Assembly: GCA_018697195.1 (NCBI GenBank)
Contig: CM031857.1
Location: 94,630,545 to 94,694,544, forward strand
DNA from: Certhia americana
Taxonomy: Eukaryota; Chordata; Aves; Passeriformes; Certhiidae
Reading direction: 5' to 3'
Length of the DNA stretch: 64,000 nt
The notes under the pieces are model-generated. The model worked only from the letters and a program-made list of their open reading frames with translations. It searched no databases and was not told the origin of the DNA. This document shows positions 12,290 to 23,837 of the stretch, piece by piece (position 1 is the stretch's first letter; every line of letters starts with the position of its first letter). Made by a program: the position numbers and the translations under genes.

Positions 12290-14784
12290 CATTATTCTCT
12301 TGTCATTAATGAATGACGCTATAATGGAATACATAATTTTTTACATTTATGTGGAATTACTTTGAAAAACTAAGATATTTTTGTAGGTCATATTTCCCAT
12401 ATAGTCTAGCTCTAGCATGATTTGTAGCACGTATAACACATTTTCTAGATTTTATTTAAATTTGTAGCAGTAGCTAACTTTTATTCATTTGCTATAAATT
12501 CAACTGAAATTAACAAAATTTCAGTGAAGTTATAGTAATGATGGACTATTTTCCACAAGCACTGGGGATTGGGGTGTTTTTGGCTTTGAGAGAATTGTAC
12601 CTTGTACTATTAAGTCTCACACTTTACACGTGGTGGAAATATTTCACCAGGAAAAAAAAATCCAGGACATGTGCAAGACTTTGTTAGTTCATTCTCTTAC
12701 ACCATAGTGGATCTAAATCCTTCAGTTTAGGCAAGATAACATGTTTCAGTTTTATACCAAGCCATTTAGGGCATAAACATATGGTACTTCGATCTTAGAG
12801 TCAAATGCCTCCCTTATTACAGAAACATGAAGAACGGAGACAAGACAATTGATTACTAGATTTAATCATTATAATTCATTACAGACTTGTACCAGTTGAT
12901 ACCCTGTTAATATATTATCATGAATATGTATGTATGAAGGGTTGCTTTATCAATTTCAAAATGAACACTGGCAAAAAAAGTCCTGAGAAACAAATCTAGG
13001 TTTTAGATTAACACATTTGCAAGTTTCAGCTAACATGTGAATTTACATTCAAGTGGCAGTCTGAATGCCAAGTAACCCTTTGGTTTTGAAAGATGGCCCA
13101 TGGAGAAGAACCAATGCAGCAATTTGGTTTTCCTTCAAAAGGTAGAAAAGAAGAGGAAAAACAGAGGAAAGAGCTGAAAATTCTAGTTCATAAATTAAGT
13201 GATTGCTGAAATCTGCAAAAAACAGATATATGTGTCTTGGATGCTATTGAAGGATTTCCTTTCCTAAGAAATTCCTAGGAGATGATTGTGTGGGGGTTTG
13301 CTGCCATTCAGAACACTACAGACTTTAATGAAATGGAATGTGAAAGAATTAGCTTGTTCTGAAGGACAGAATAAGCAGGGAGAAAGCTGTCATAAATGCA
13401 ATCTTCCTTTATTTCTAAACTGACTTAATATCTTTGAGAGATGTAATTTAAAACACCTAGTTCAATTAGTTTTCTGTTAAAATCTGTTTGCTTGGAGAGG
13501 AGGGTTAAAACCTGCTGGCTGGTTTTTGAGGAGTTTAGCCCATGAGGAATTTCTGATAGCTCGTTTCAAAGTACTGGGAAACTTGGATTTCAGAATAAAT
13601 TAAAATAATCATCTCCTATTTCTGCTATTGATTACCCAGGGATTTAGTATAGAAACTAACCTAGATAAGGCTTTTACAATTTTACTTACTGAATTATGAT
13701 GTTCTCTTTTATTCACAGGTGTTGGAAGTAATTTTTCAGTAAGTATTTTCAGTGCACTTGGATAAATGGAAAGTTATTTACAACAGTGCAGAAATAAGTT
13801 TCAAATAAGTTCAGAAAATTAGTGAGTCAATAGCTACAAAAATTTTTTATCTATTTCATATACAGAAAAGAAAAATTCTAAATCCAACCTGACAGAAATT
13901 TAACAGATTAAAAAACAGTGAAAGATATATCTATTCACATTTATTGCTGGATTTCCAATTGAAGTTAAAACTGCTGGCATGTTGAAATGAATGTCTATTA
14001 AAAAGTAAAATACGAAAACTGTCTGATGGCAGCTAAGGGATGAAGAGATATCATGAAATCCAATCCCCATAAAATGTGATGCTTATATTTTAAGCTCAAG
14101 ACTGTGTACCCTAGTCAGAAACATTTTTTATGATTTTTTTTTAAAGAATCTGAATTGAAGCAATCAAAATATAGTTATACACTGTGTTTTGAAAACAATA
14201 TATTTTTGTAAATGTATCATCATGCACATATAAAGGGTGCAAATATTTTTTGGTTAATAGTTCAGAGACTTAGATATTGTGTTTAAATTGATTTTTTCCA
14301 GGCTTTTATATTGTGTGTTTTGCTAACTATGACTTTAATATTTGTGAAATAGCGGTGATTAAGATTTAGATTTTTTAGAACATTTGGTTTCTTTTTTACT
14401 TCATAAAACTTGAGGCATGTTTCCATTTAGACTATTTATTTCTAGTGTTAATTTGTATTCTGTTTCTTTTAAAGGAACAAAATATTTGAAACATAAAATG
14501 AGTGAGTAGAAATTTAAATCCTTTTGAAATGTGGCAGAAATGCACTTGTTTCTGATTTCTTGCAGGACCTATCAGAACAAGATTTTATGGAGCTATTGTG
14601 GACTCTCCACACATAAAATAAAGCGAATAAACTCTCCTTGTTTTTTGACCAGCACTAACTCCTCTCTGTACTCCAGGAACAAAGGTACTAAAAAGAATAA
14701 TCTGGGAGTTCAAAAAATGCATCTAGCAGCAACTGAAATTCCTTCTTTCCTGCCTGAAAGATATATATAGTTTAGGAAAAAGTT
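12290..14784. other. Unique AT-rich DNA, no gene seen
   Basis: No recognised repeat, RNA gene or credible reading frame in about 2.5 kb. Confidence 0.6.
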
Positions 14785-14973
14785 TTTATGGAAAGAATGA
14801 TAAAGTACTGGAGTTATCTGCCCAGGGAGGTGGTGGAATCACCATCCCTGAATGTGTTTAAAAAAAAAGATTGGATGTGGCACTCAGTGCCATGGTTTAG
14901 TTGAGGTGTTAGGGCACCAGTGGGACTTGATATAAAGGTCTCTTCCAACATAATGTTGCTGTGATTCTGTGAT
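14785..14973 (+). mobile_element. CR1 LINE 3' end
   Basis: The sequence reads GAATGATAAAGTACTGGAG, then CTGCCCAGGGAGGTGGTGGAATCACCATCCCTGAATGTGT, the end of the CR1 reverse-transcriptase frame. It continues through the 3' untranslated region to the terminal ATTCTGTGAT, a variant of the CR1 ATTCTATG tail. It is severely 5'-truncated and non-coding. The sub-type matches the minus-strand fragment at 545-650 (shared TTAGTTGAGGTGTTAGGGCA region). Confidence 0.85.
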
Positions 14974-16934
14974 AGTTGCTGTCCCAGAAGAAATATCAAA
15001 CTTCTTGCTGCTTAAATATGAAACTTTTTTCATTGTTTATTCATCTTCAGGATGAGAAGTACCAGAAATGAAAGTTATTTGGTGTAGATAAAGGTCTATA
15101 TGATGAGGCAACAAACACAAGAAGTAAAAAACTTTCACAGAAACATGAAATAGATGTCTCACTGGTATACATGCTAAAGAAAATTCCTCTCATTATTTAA
15201 TGTCCTTGCAAATAGGTTGCTAGCTATACCATACCAAAGAAATATATTTTCCTTCTGCAGTTTGCCTTTATAAAACATTTGATAAGACAGATAACGTTGC
15301 CTCAATCCAAGTCATCTGGATTTCCTTGATGTGAGTCCACGCAGGAAAATATCAATATCTATATCTTTCAAAATAATTGTATGGAATCAGTGTTGGAGGC
15401 TACACTTTTAAGCTACTGACATGGACAATTTGTAGTCATCTCAGACTGATAAAAATATGAAGTTAATGAAAAAATTCCATGCACAACAATGTAATTATTG
15501 TAGTTCAAGCAGTTCTTCTGTTGAGCCTTTTGTAGCCCAGAAGACTGATTTAACAGAAAGAACACTGAGATATGTCCTGTTCTTTACCTTTCTCCTGTTT
15601 CCTATGTCATAGAAGTCTAGATCTTTCTTTTGAAAGAAGAGATATAAGTACAAATATAAGTCTATAAGCCTTTGCATTATATATGTATTTAAACCTCACC
15701 ATCAGCAATATTTAACAGATATTTCTTCTTCCCTTTTACATGTGCATGTACTGAACGAACAGTTGTGTTCTACAATGCAGCAGAGAGGTAACATTCTTCA
15801 ATTGATAGGTAATTACAGTACAATTAACAACATTCTTATGTTTCATATTCTGTGAGCCTGTCTGCATTTGGTGGGAAAGAAGTGCTCTTCTAAAATTTTT
15901 CTTTAATTCTTCTGGTGGCAGTTCTGAGTTAAGGCTGCCTAATGCAACCCAAGTATTACCCATTTTAGGACTAACAACCCAAACAACAAAGTAAAGTTGT
16001 ATTGTTACCATAATTTCTCTACTAATAATAGAATATTCTTGTTGGCTCACAATGATTCACTTGTTACACTGAGATATCTGGAGAATATTAACAATGCATA
16101 TGGTACTATTTTAGCGAGACACGAAATTCAAACTATTAGTAAAATAGAGTTTGGTTTCAGAGAATCTGAAAACATCATACTTATCAAAGAAAGGTAAATT
16201 CAACAAATAAGTGCCAACAATTATAAAATTTTATGCCTGGGGCAAAAGCTGGGTGTATAATGTGGAAACTGGGAACTGTTGTTAGATATAAATCTGGAAG
16301 ACAGAGCAAATGATTACTGCATCATAATTGTGGACAAATACCTACAATATTTCATCTCTTGTTCATCTTGATTTTGATTTTCTATCATACCCTGAGGTTT
16401 ATTTATTTCAGCAGCAGGTCTTCTGATCTGACAGGGCTTTTTGTCAACTGACAAAAAAAGGCAGATAATGAAATCACATCCTACATAATTTTATTTCTGC
16501 AAATGTCAACATTTTCAGTTCCCACTTTGTTTTGCCACTTTATCTTAGGATCATATTTCTTCCTTATTTGTCTTATTTTCCTTGTTTTCTGATGGATCTT
16601 ATATTACCAGTTCTTTCCACTAATCCACACACAATTTTCATACTCAGTTCCCATCCTGTCTCTTTTCATTAGGAATGAGTGAATTCAACCCAGGACACCA
16701 GGTGTACAGAATAAACAAAAGCCTATGTTTTTGTAATTTAACTGCTGCATTTTAGGTACTACCTAAATAATACTACCTATAATACTACTTGCTCTTAATG
16801 ATTATTTTGAGTTCCTATTAAAAGATCAAATTTTCATTCTTTATACTGTAGTTATCTTTAAAAAATTGAATAATTTTTAGCATTAGGAATCAGTCCTAAG
16901 TTGAACTGCTGCAGTGTGCTCTTTGTCATTTAAG
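14974..16934. other. Unique AT-rich DNA, no gene seen
   Basis: One minus-strand frame of 104 codons (15736-16050) has fairly ordinary amino-acid composition but matches nothing I know and has no visible promoter, splice or retrocopy context. Nothing else supported. Confidence 0.5.
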
Positions 16935-18013
16935 TCTTTCTTTGGATTTGTGTGGCCAGGTGGATTGGGTAGTGGGGTGGATACAGGGGTGGCTTTTCTG
17001 AGAAGCTGCCAGAAGCTTACTCCTCGTCTGGCAGAGCCAATGGCTGCTGGCTCAAAGCCAATCAGAGATAGTAGCTCATCCCCTGTGATAAGACATGTAA
17101 GAAGGCAAAAAAGTTATTGTGCAGATGTAATTGTGGCCCAGAGAGGTAGGGAGAACATATGAGAAGAACAGCTCTGCAGAAACCAAGGTCATGGAGAAGG
17201 AAGGGCAGACGGTGCTCCAAGTGCTGGAGCTGAGATTGCTCTGCAGCCCATGGCGAGGCAGTTGTGCTCCTGCAGCACACGGAGAACCACACAGGTGCAG
17301 AGATGCATCTGAAGCCCATGGAGATCACCTGAATGCTGGAGGAGGAGGGTGCCTGTGAACCTACAGGAAACCTGTGCTGGAAGAGGCTCCTGGCAGGCAC
17401 CTGCAGAACCCATGGACGGATGAGCCCACAGTGGAGCAGGTTTGTTGTCAGGACTCGTGACCCTGTGGGGGATCCATTTGGGAGCAGGCTGTGCTTGGAG
17501 GACTTGATCCTGTGGAAAAAAGTGATCCATGTTGGAGCAGGTTTGCAGAGAACTGTCTCCTTTGGGATGGATTCACATTGGAGAAGTTTATGGAGTACTG
17601 TGTTTCATGGGAGGTACAACATGCTGGAGCAGGGGAAGGATTTTTCTTCCTGAGCAGAGACAGGAATAATGTGTGATAAACTAATCATAAACCTCATTCT
17701 CTGTGTCTCTGCACCACTGTGGGGGAAAAAGACAGAGCCTCAGGAGAGAGGGATGGGCAAAAGATATTTTTAAGATTTATTTTACTTCTCATTATCCTGC
17801 TCTGATTTTGTTGGTAATAAGTTAAGTTGATTTCCTTAACTTCAGTCTGTTTTGCTTGTATTGATATTTGATAAGTGATCTCTCACAGTTCTTACCTCAA
17901 CTCACAAACCCTTTGTAATTCTTTCTCTCTCCTGTTCAGTTGAGGAGGGAAGTGATAGAGTGGCTTTCTTTCAGGTGGGTGTCTGGCATTCATGCAGGTT
18001 CAACCCACTACAC
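16935..18013 (+). mobile_element. Solo LTR, ERVL-like (passerine type)
   Basis: A near full-length LTR of about 1.08 kb. The left part reads GGATTTGTGTGGCCAGG, then CAGGGGTGGCTTTTCTGAGA and AGAGCCAATGGCTG, and the right part AGTTGAGGAGGGAAGTGATAGAG, then TCTGGCATTCATGCAGGT and CAACCCACTACA. I recognise both from a widespread passerine LTR family whose 3' end reads GGTCAACCCACCACA. The CA end is at 18012-18013. The left boundary is less sure because the TGTGGTGGG start is mutated to CTTTCTTTGG, and I find no clear 5-bp target duplication. The middle (17170-17650) is GC-richer with repeated GGAGCAGG motifs and produces spurious frames on both strands. No retroviral interior is present. Divergence suggests an older insertion than 11581-12283. 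Confidence 0.85.
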
Positions 18014-18410
18014 TATTCTACAACATTCATTTTATTCCAATAACGCTGGCTGACATTGTGGAAAATAAATGGTTAGTACATTTGAAAAAATTGCCAATTT
18101 CAACAGAAGAAAAATTAGTTATTAATTGTTCAACAGATGGTCAAGGTAGCCTGACATAATTTTACTAATCTTCAGGAATTCTACGCTAATTTAACCGAGA
18201 CATGAAACTTAATGAAATCTCAATATTCAGAACTGCAGAAGAAATTTCAATACATTCTAGGAGATGAATTATTTACACAAACTTCATCATGAATGTTTCA
18301 GTATAGCTGAACAGGGTGAATGAGACTTTGCATAAAGTATGTATATCTGACAAGCAAGAGATCACCAGCATGATTACCAGAACTGAAATAGAGGACATTG
18401 CTTCTCTCCT

Positions 18411-18431
18411 ATTCTCAATATTATTGAGAAT
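18411..18431. repeat. Perfect 10-bp-arm palindrome
   Basis: ATTCTCAATA (18411-18420) and TATTGAGAAT (18422-18431) are exact reverse complements around a single central T. Confidence 0.9.
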
Positions 18432-18788
18432 GCAAGTGAGAAAAACAGATGGATACAATATAAGATCTTCTGGGATGCTGAGTAAAAGAAGCTGACTGAA
18501 TGTGAAAGAAGCTGTGAAAATGATTAATTGCTCAAGTAGGTGTTGGGTGGGGGGAAGGGAAGATAGGTTATGCATCTGTAGTAAGGGCAGGTAGATGCTG
18601 ATGACAAACTAAGGCTTATTCTTCCCTAAGTTACTTTCTAATTTTATTTCCTTAGTTAAGTAATTACAATTGTTGCAAAAATTACTATGAAATAATTTAC
18701 TCATTTTTCTTATTTTTTTTCACACTTATACACAGATACAAAGAAATTCTATTACTTGTAAGCTAGATTTCTAACTGTCTTTAAACAC

Positions 18789-18807
18789 TTTTTTTTTTTT
18801 TTTTTTT
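18789..18807. repeat. Poly(T) run of 19
   Basis: Uninterrupted T mononucleotide run. No retroposon body was recognised beside it. Confidence 0.9.
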
Positions 18808-21800
18808 GTCAAACACAGAAGAATTTACTGGTTAACTTCATTGGCAATAATAAATGTCCCTAAGGTGGTGGCCCTGGCATCAGAAAATTGAAGTGAGTAA
18901 TCGTCAACCTCTCTCAGCTACACTTTAACTGTCATTGCCTTTTACCTGTCTTATTGTTAATTTCAGGACTTTCACTTCTGATGTCTTAAGGTGTTTAAGT
19001 GTTGCCATGATACTTCAACATATCTGAAATTAACTGAACATCCTAATGTAGAAACTATATATTGTCTGTTCATCACAAAATAAAAGGCAGAGATCTGATA
19101 TTTTGTGGTATCAATTTTATGTCCTTTTTCCTTGGCTTTCAGGAAGTTGTAATTTATTTTATCAGCTATAAGTACACAGTGTGACAAGTTATTTTCTATA
19201 TGACTTTAGTTATTGCATATACTCTAAATGGTGACAATACTTTTTCTTCTGAACTGCTAGGTGATGGTAACCTTTCCTAAAAGCTAGAATAAAATGTAAA
19301 ATCTTCGTAAAATTGAGAAGATTTGTCATAATTCATAATTTCATCCTAGGTCCACTAAGAGGTATTATATAGTCAGTACCACAAAGGATGTGAAAGAAGG
19401 AGAATCTGAAAGAACCACAAAAATGAAGAACATCTTATAATGGGAAAAAAAAATTAAGTTCTAGACTTAATATTGATGCAAAATATTAATTTATATGCAA
19501 TACATACAGAGGGATATAGAAGAACTAAATATGTTTTCCTTTCATCTTGGTTGAAAAGGAAAGCCTTAACTGCTTGACCAGAAAGAATGAACATATTAAT
19601 GGGCAATGGTGCAACAGAAAGACTTACTGAGTACCTGCTCTAAAGCAAGGTCAGACTTTTGATATTGGTTTATCTTATCATGCTGTAGCATTTAGTGGTG
19701 CCTACCACATTACTAGTGTGGCTTGTCTTGTTTAGCAAATGTGTATAGTTATATTCAGATTGTGGAACTCGTGTAGTAACTCAGGTACTAAGGAGAAAAA
19801 GAACACTTTCCAGACGTGGTCCTTGGTAAAATTTACTTTTTCCTTCTTTAAATAGTTATATAATGTAAGAGAAATTCTTGTTTCTAAATTATGAAATAAA
19901 AAAATAAAAATTCTATTACCTACAGAAAAAGGAGAAAACAAAAATTCTTTTGAATTTTTTGTTTAGAAAAAAAATTTTAAAAACACCTGCATTATTTTAT
20001 TAAGGACAATTCAGTAGAATACTACACTTATTTTATTGCTAAATGTATTTATGACAGAAAACATGAAATTTGCCTGTCTAACAGTTAAGGGATTTTTTGG
20101 TGGTTTAGTATGATTATTTAATGGTGCAATAAATCATGTTATGTAAGGATTATGACAAGTTCCATCTGTTCTTTGAGCAACTAAACTTGACTTTCAGGAT
20201 TTATCCTGTGCTCTGAACAGATCACTATGGATATTCACCTGCTCTGCCTGTGATTTTCAGATCACTGTGGTATTCCGCCACAGCACCTTCTAAAAAGAGG
20301 GCTTTAAGCATAAGATAATATTTTCAATTTAATATATAAATAATTGAAATATAAATTGATTAAATTGACTGAATTTCTTGATAAATGTGAAAAACTTTTC
20401 CGAATAAATTTTTCTGTAGGTTGATAATGTCATAGTTGCCATGATGATGTAAGTATATAAGACAGGTTTGAAAAAATAAACAGTGAGAAAGTTAAATCCT
20501 AGACTATTCTCTGTTCAATATACGGCATTTTTCAAAGAATTTAAAATACAGATATTTAAAGAGCTAGAGATACTTCTCTAATTTTATTCACTGGTGTTTT
20601 TTAGCTGAAAATCATTAAAATAACACTTTGTACACAAATGAGATGTAGAAGAAATATTGAAAGAGTCTTGGGAATCTTGAAGAATGCATAAAGGTTGTGG
20701 TAAGTTTTAACATACTAAATATGTGAAAAATTAACAATTGTGGATTGTGACAGATGTGAGATTCATGGGAAGGAGGAGGAGGGAAGAAAAATAGGTGTAG
20801 TTGAAACATTGCGATAGAAAAGACCTCTCTTCAGCAGAGATAGAAGTACAATATACAACTAAAATGAGAAATACACTTTCTAGGTCCTAATATTCATGGT
20901 CTAAGGGAAACTAAATGAAAGGTAGAAAAAGGTAGGAAAAAAATGTGGAAAATGGTAGTAGGAATCATCCCTTAAATAGGTAGAATGTTATGAGAAAAGA
21001 CAGTTTTGCTGCAGCTGTTATGGATAAGTCCTTTGGACTCCAACACCAGAAATCCCATGTGTGTCCAGAGTTCCACTATTTCTATAATTTCTAATGGCCA
21101 TGTGTGGCCTCAATATCTGAAGTATAAAGGACATTTGGTGTTCTAAGATGGGCCTGAGCTTGCCTCCATCCCATTTTCTATCCGTTAATTTTTAAAATAA
21201 TATGCAGCAAAATAGGATCTCTTTTCCCCCTTCTCATAGTTATTTGTGCTTCTGTTTAAACTACAGAAGAATTAAAAGCAATTAAATAAAAAAAAAATAT
21301 TAAAAACAACTTAAATACAATTTAATTATTTTCCATACAAATCTTAGCATATTTTTAATCAGGAAAACGTTTAGAAAAGAATAATGAAAATAATCTGAAA
21401 TCAAGATTATGATATTAAAATGAGTCTACCCCAAGTGTCAAATTCCATAATGTCAACTATTTCTTACGCTAATAATACAAGTGATTTTATAGCGTGTGGC
21501 TGAATTCTGATATAAATGTTAATATTTGCAAGGGAGTTCCTTAAATTCATATCAATATCATAATATTCCACTTCAATGTCATAGAAAGAGTTGGTAATAG
21601 TGAAAAATGAGAAGGAGTCCAGAATTATTTATTCATAAATATTATTATTTAGGAGTCCAGAAAAACTTCTAAACAAAATATTTAAAAACATGTCAATAGA
21701 TGTTTTCATTATTTACTGTTATAATAACAATCGAATTAAAGACAAAAGAATCTGCTTTTATTTCTGTCCTAGCTTCCTACCAGGTACAAGGAATGGTTTT

Positions 21801-22268
21801 GCTAGAAAATGAGAGCAAGGTTTATTTATAACTATCTCACAAAAACACAAGACTCTGCCACAGTCTATTCAAGGTGAGCCTGTGAGAAATGAAAATACCA
21901 AAAAACTTTGAGGGGCATAGCACAATGTTTAGAAAAAAATAAAACCAGGTAAAGGAAACAGATTCAAGTGAGACTTTTAAGAACACATTTTAGCTTGTAA
22001 TTTTAAACAGGCAATTTGCACATCCCTAAGAATGGAAAGTCTGAAGAATTTGCTTTTATTAAAAACCTAGTGCTTCAATAATGAAAATCTCTACATTAAA
22101 TGAGATTTTGATCCTCACATTGGCTCTGTGGTGTAAAGAAATAGTCTCTGCTCATTGTGTTTACAACTTTTTATTCTTATCAGAAAAACTAACAGAGATT
22201 TCGCACTTTTGTTTATTTGGATCTCTTTAAAATTAGTGAATCAGATCTCAAAAGACATATTTACCCCA

Positions 22269-22355
22269 CTTTTTTATTATTTTTTTATTATTTTTCTTAT
22301 TTTTCTATTTTTTTATTTTATATTTTTCTATTTTCTATTTATTTTTTTCTATTTT
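22269..22355. repeat. T-rich (ATTTT/TCTATTT) low-complexity tract
   Basis: Almost entirely T with spaced A and C in ATTTTTT and TTTCTATTT units. It accounts for the Phe-rich C-terminus of the frame at 22155-22367, which is therefore not a gene. Confidence 0.85.
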
Positions 22356-22383
22356 AATAGAAATTAACTTGTTAATTTCTATT
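22356..22383. repeat. Perfect 13-bp-arm palindrome
   Basis: AATAGAAATTAAC (22356-22368) is the exact reverse complement of GTTAATTTCTATT (22371-22383), separated by TT. It abuts the T-rich tract that ends at 22355. Confidence 0.9.
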
Positions 22384-23812
22384 CTATTTGACAACAGAAA
22401 ATCTGTAAACAGCACTTTCATGTAACTGACAAAACCATAGATAATACCTATGGAAAAACAGGACATCATTAGTGCTTTTGCCATGAGTGTGAAAGAAGAG
22501 GGGAAAGATGCAATTCATTACATGGGATCCTAAAAACTCTTCTCAGCAGCTGTAACAGGTTAGCTGGCCTGCTGCCAGGTTCATGAAGATGATGGGTGAA
22601 AGCAGATGGTGTTAAGGACAGTGACACAATAACGTAGCTTTAGGCTGTTTTCTACATACTACCTACTCTAGCCCACTTTTCTTGCTTAAAGCACCTGATA
22701 CCACATATGTGGAAAAATATTTTCTTTTGAAGTTACAATGCTCCTTTTTGATTAATTTATTCAGTAAATCAGCTTATGCATTTCTCTTAGTCAGAGATTT
22801 TCTTTTGAATCAGATTTTCACCTGAACTCCTCAAAAAGAAATCAGGGAAGCAGTCAGTCACTAAAAAATAAATCTTTTGGGTTCGAGAGACTAATAATTT
22901 TGCTGTGTAATCACAGTTTTCTTGCTATCTGTTTTTCAAAAATAATTAATGAGCAGTAGGAACGATTGGGGTAATGGGTGTTCTAGGATTATTAAGAAGT
23001 AAAGGAAGGAAAAAATGCTGCTCTATTATCAATGATAATTGCTATTAATAGTTGTTTAGAAGATAGAAAAAGCTAGATAACAGAAAAAGATGCATTTGTA
23101 TTTGAAGTTATTTTCTCAGTACTGTTAAAAATTTCCCAATTAATAAAATATTTTCTGAGTAAATACATCTCCTGTTCTCTGATCTCTCTCAAGCCTAAAT
23201 ATACACACATGTTAAAGTAAATATCCATGAAACACACACCTGCACTTTATTTTGGTGTACTTCTCCATGTTATGTAGGCTTGAAATGATCCTTGTCCCCA
23301 GTGACTTGCACTGAAACCTTCTAGTGCTTTACAGCAGTAGTCAGTGCTTGTAGGATTATAAATGCTGTGCATTTTCCCATTTCCAAAGGAAAGAAAAAGA
23401 TGGAAGACAGAAATCAATTAACATGTTCAGGAGCAGGGGTTGGTAGGCCTTCTTTCTTTAATATTTCATAAGTAAACACATTTCCTAGAAAAAAAAAAAA
23501 AAGCATTTTCTTGGGTAGGGGCAAGGGTTTCAAAATGGTTATGAACCTCAACGTACTATGGTGAAAAATGCCATAAATCTCCAGTTGGTAATGAAAACTG
23601 ATATTGAGTGATTTGCTTAAGATTTCAAAATAATTTGTGAGGTTCAGTGAGAATTACATCCCTTCAATTCTACTATTAATTTATTTTTTTAACTTAGGTT
23701 TTGTCAAGGCCAGGAAAAGAAAAAAAAATGCATAATATGAAATATCTTCCATTCTTGAAATAAGAAAATTACACAAAAATTGTCTATAATTTTTAAAGAC
23801 TTGTATGTATTA

Positions 23813-23837
23813 TTTTTATTTTATTTTATTTTATTTT
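23813..23837. repeat. (ATTTT)n microsatellite
   Basis: Five consecutive ATTTT units. Confidence 0.9.

Noticed and set aside
11604..12334. Cluster of seven overlapping frames on both strands
   Set aside because: All lie in or at the edge of the CpG-rich LTR. GC-rich LTR sequence has few stops, and frames on all strands overlap without any family likeness.
15736..16050. 104-codon minus-strand frame with ordinary-looking composition
   Set aside because: No recognised domain, no splice or retrocopy context, and a length easily reached by chance.
16914..17676. Run of overlapping 60-113-codon frames on both strands
   Set aside because: They are inside the GC-rich middle of an ERVL-like solo LTR and have no coding likeness to retroviral or host proteins.
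20218..20276. Short imperfect direct repeat (CAGATCACTATGGATATTC / CAGATCACTGTGGTATTCC)
   Set aside because: About 19 bp with several differences. It is probably a small local duplication without further structure.
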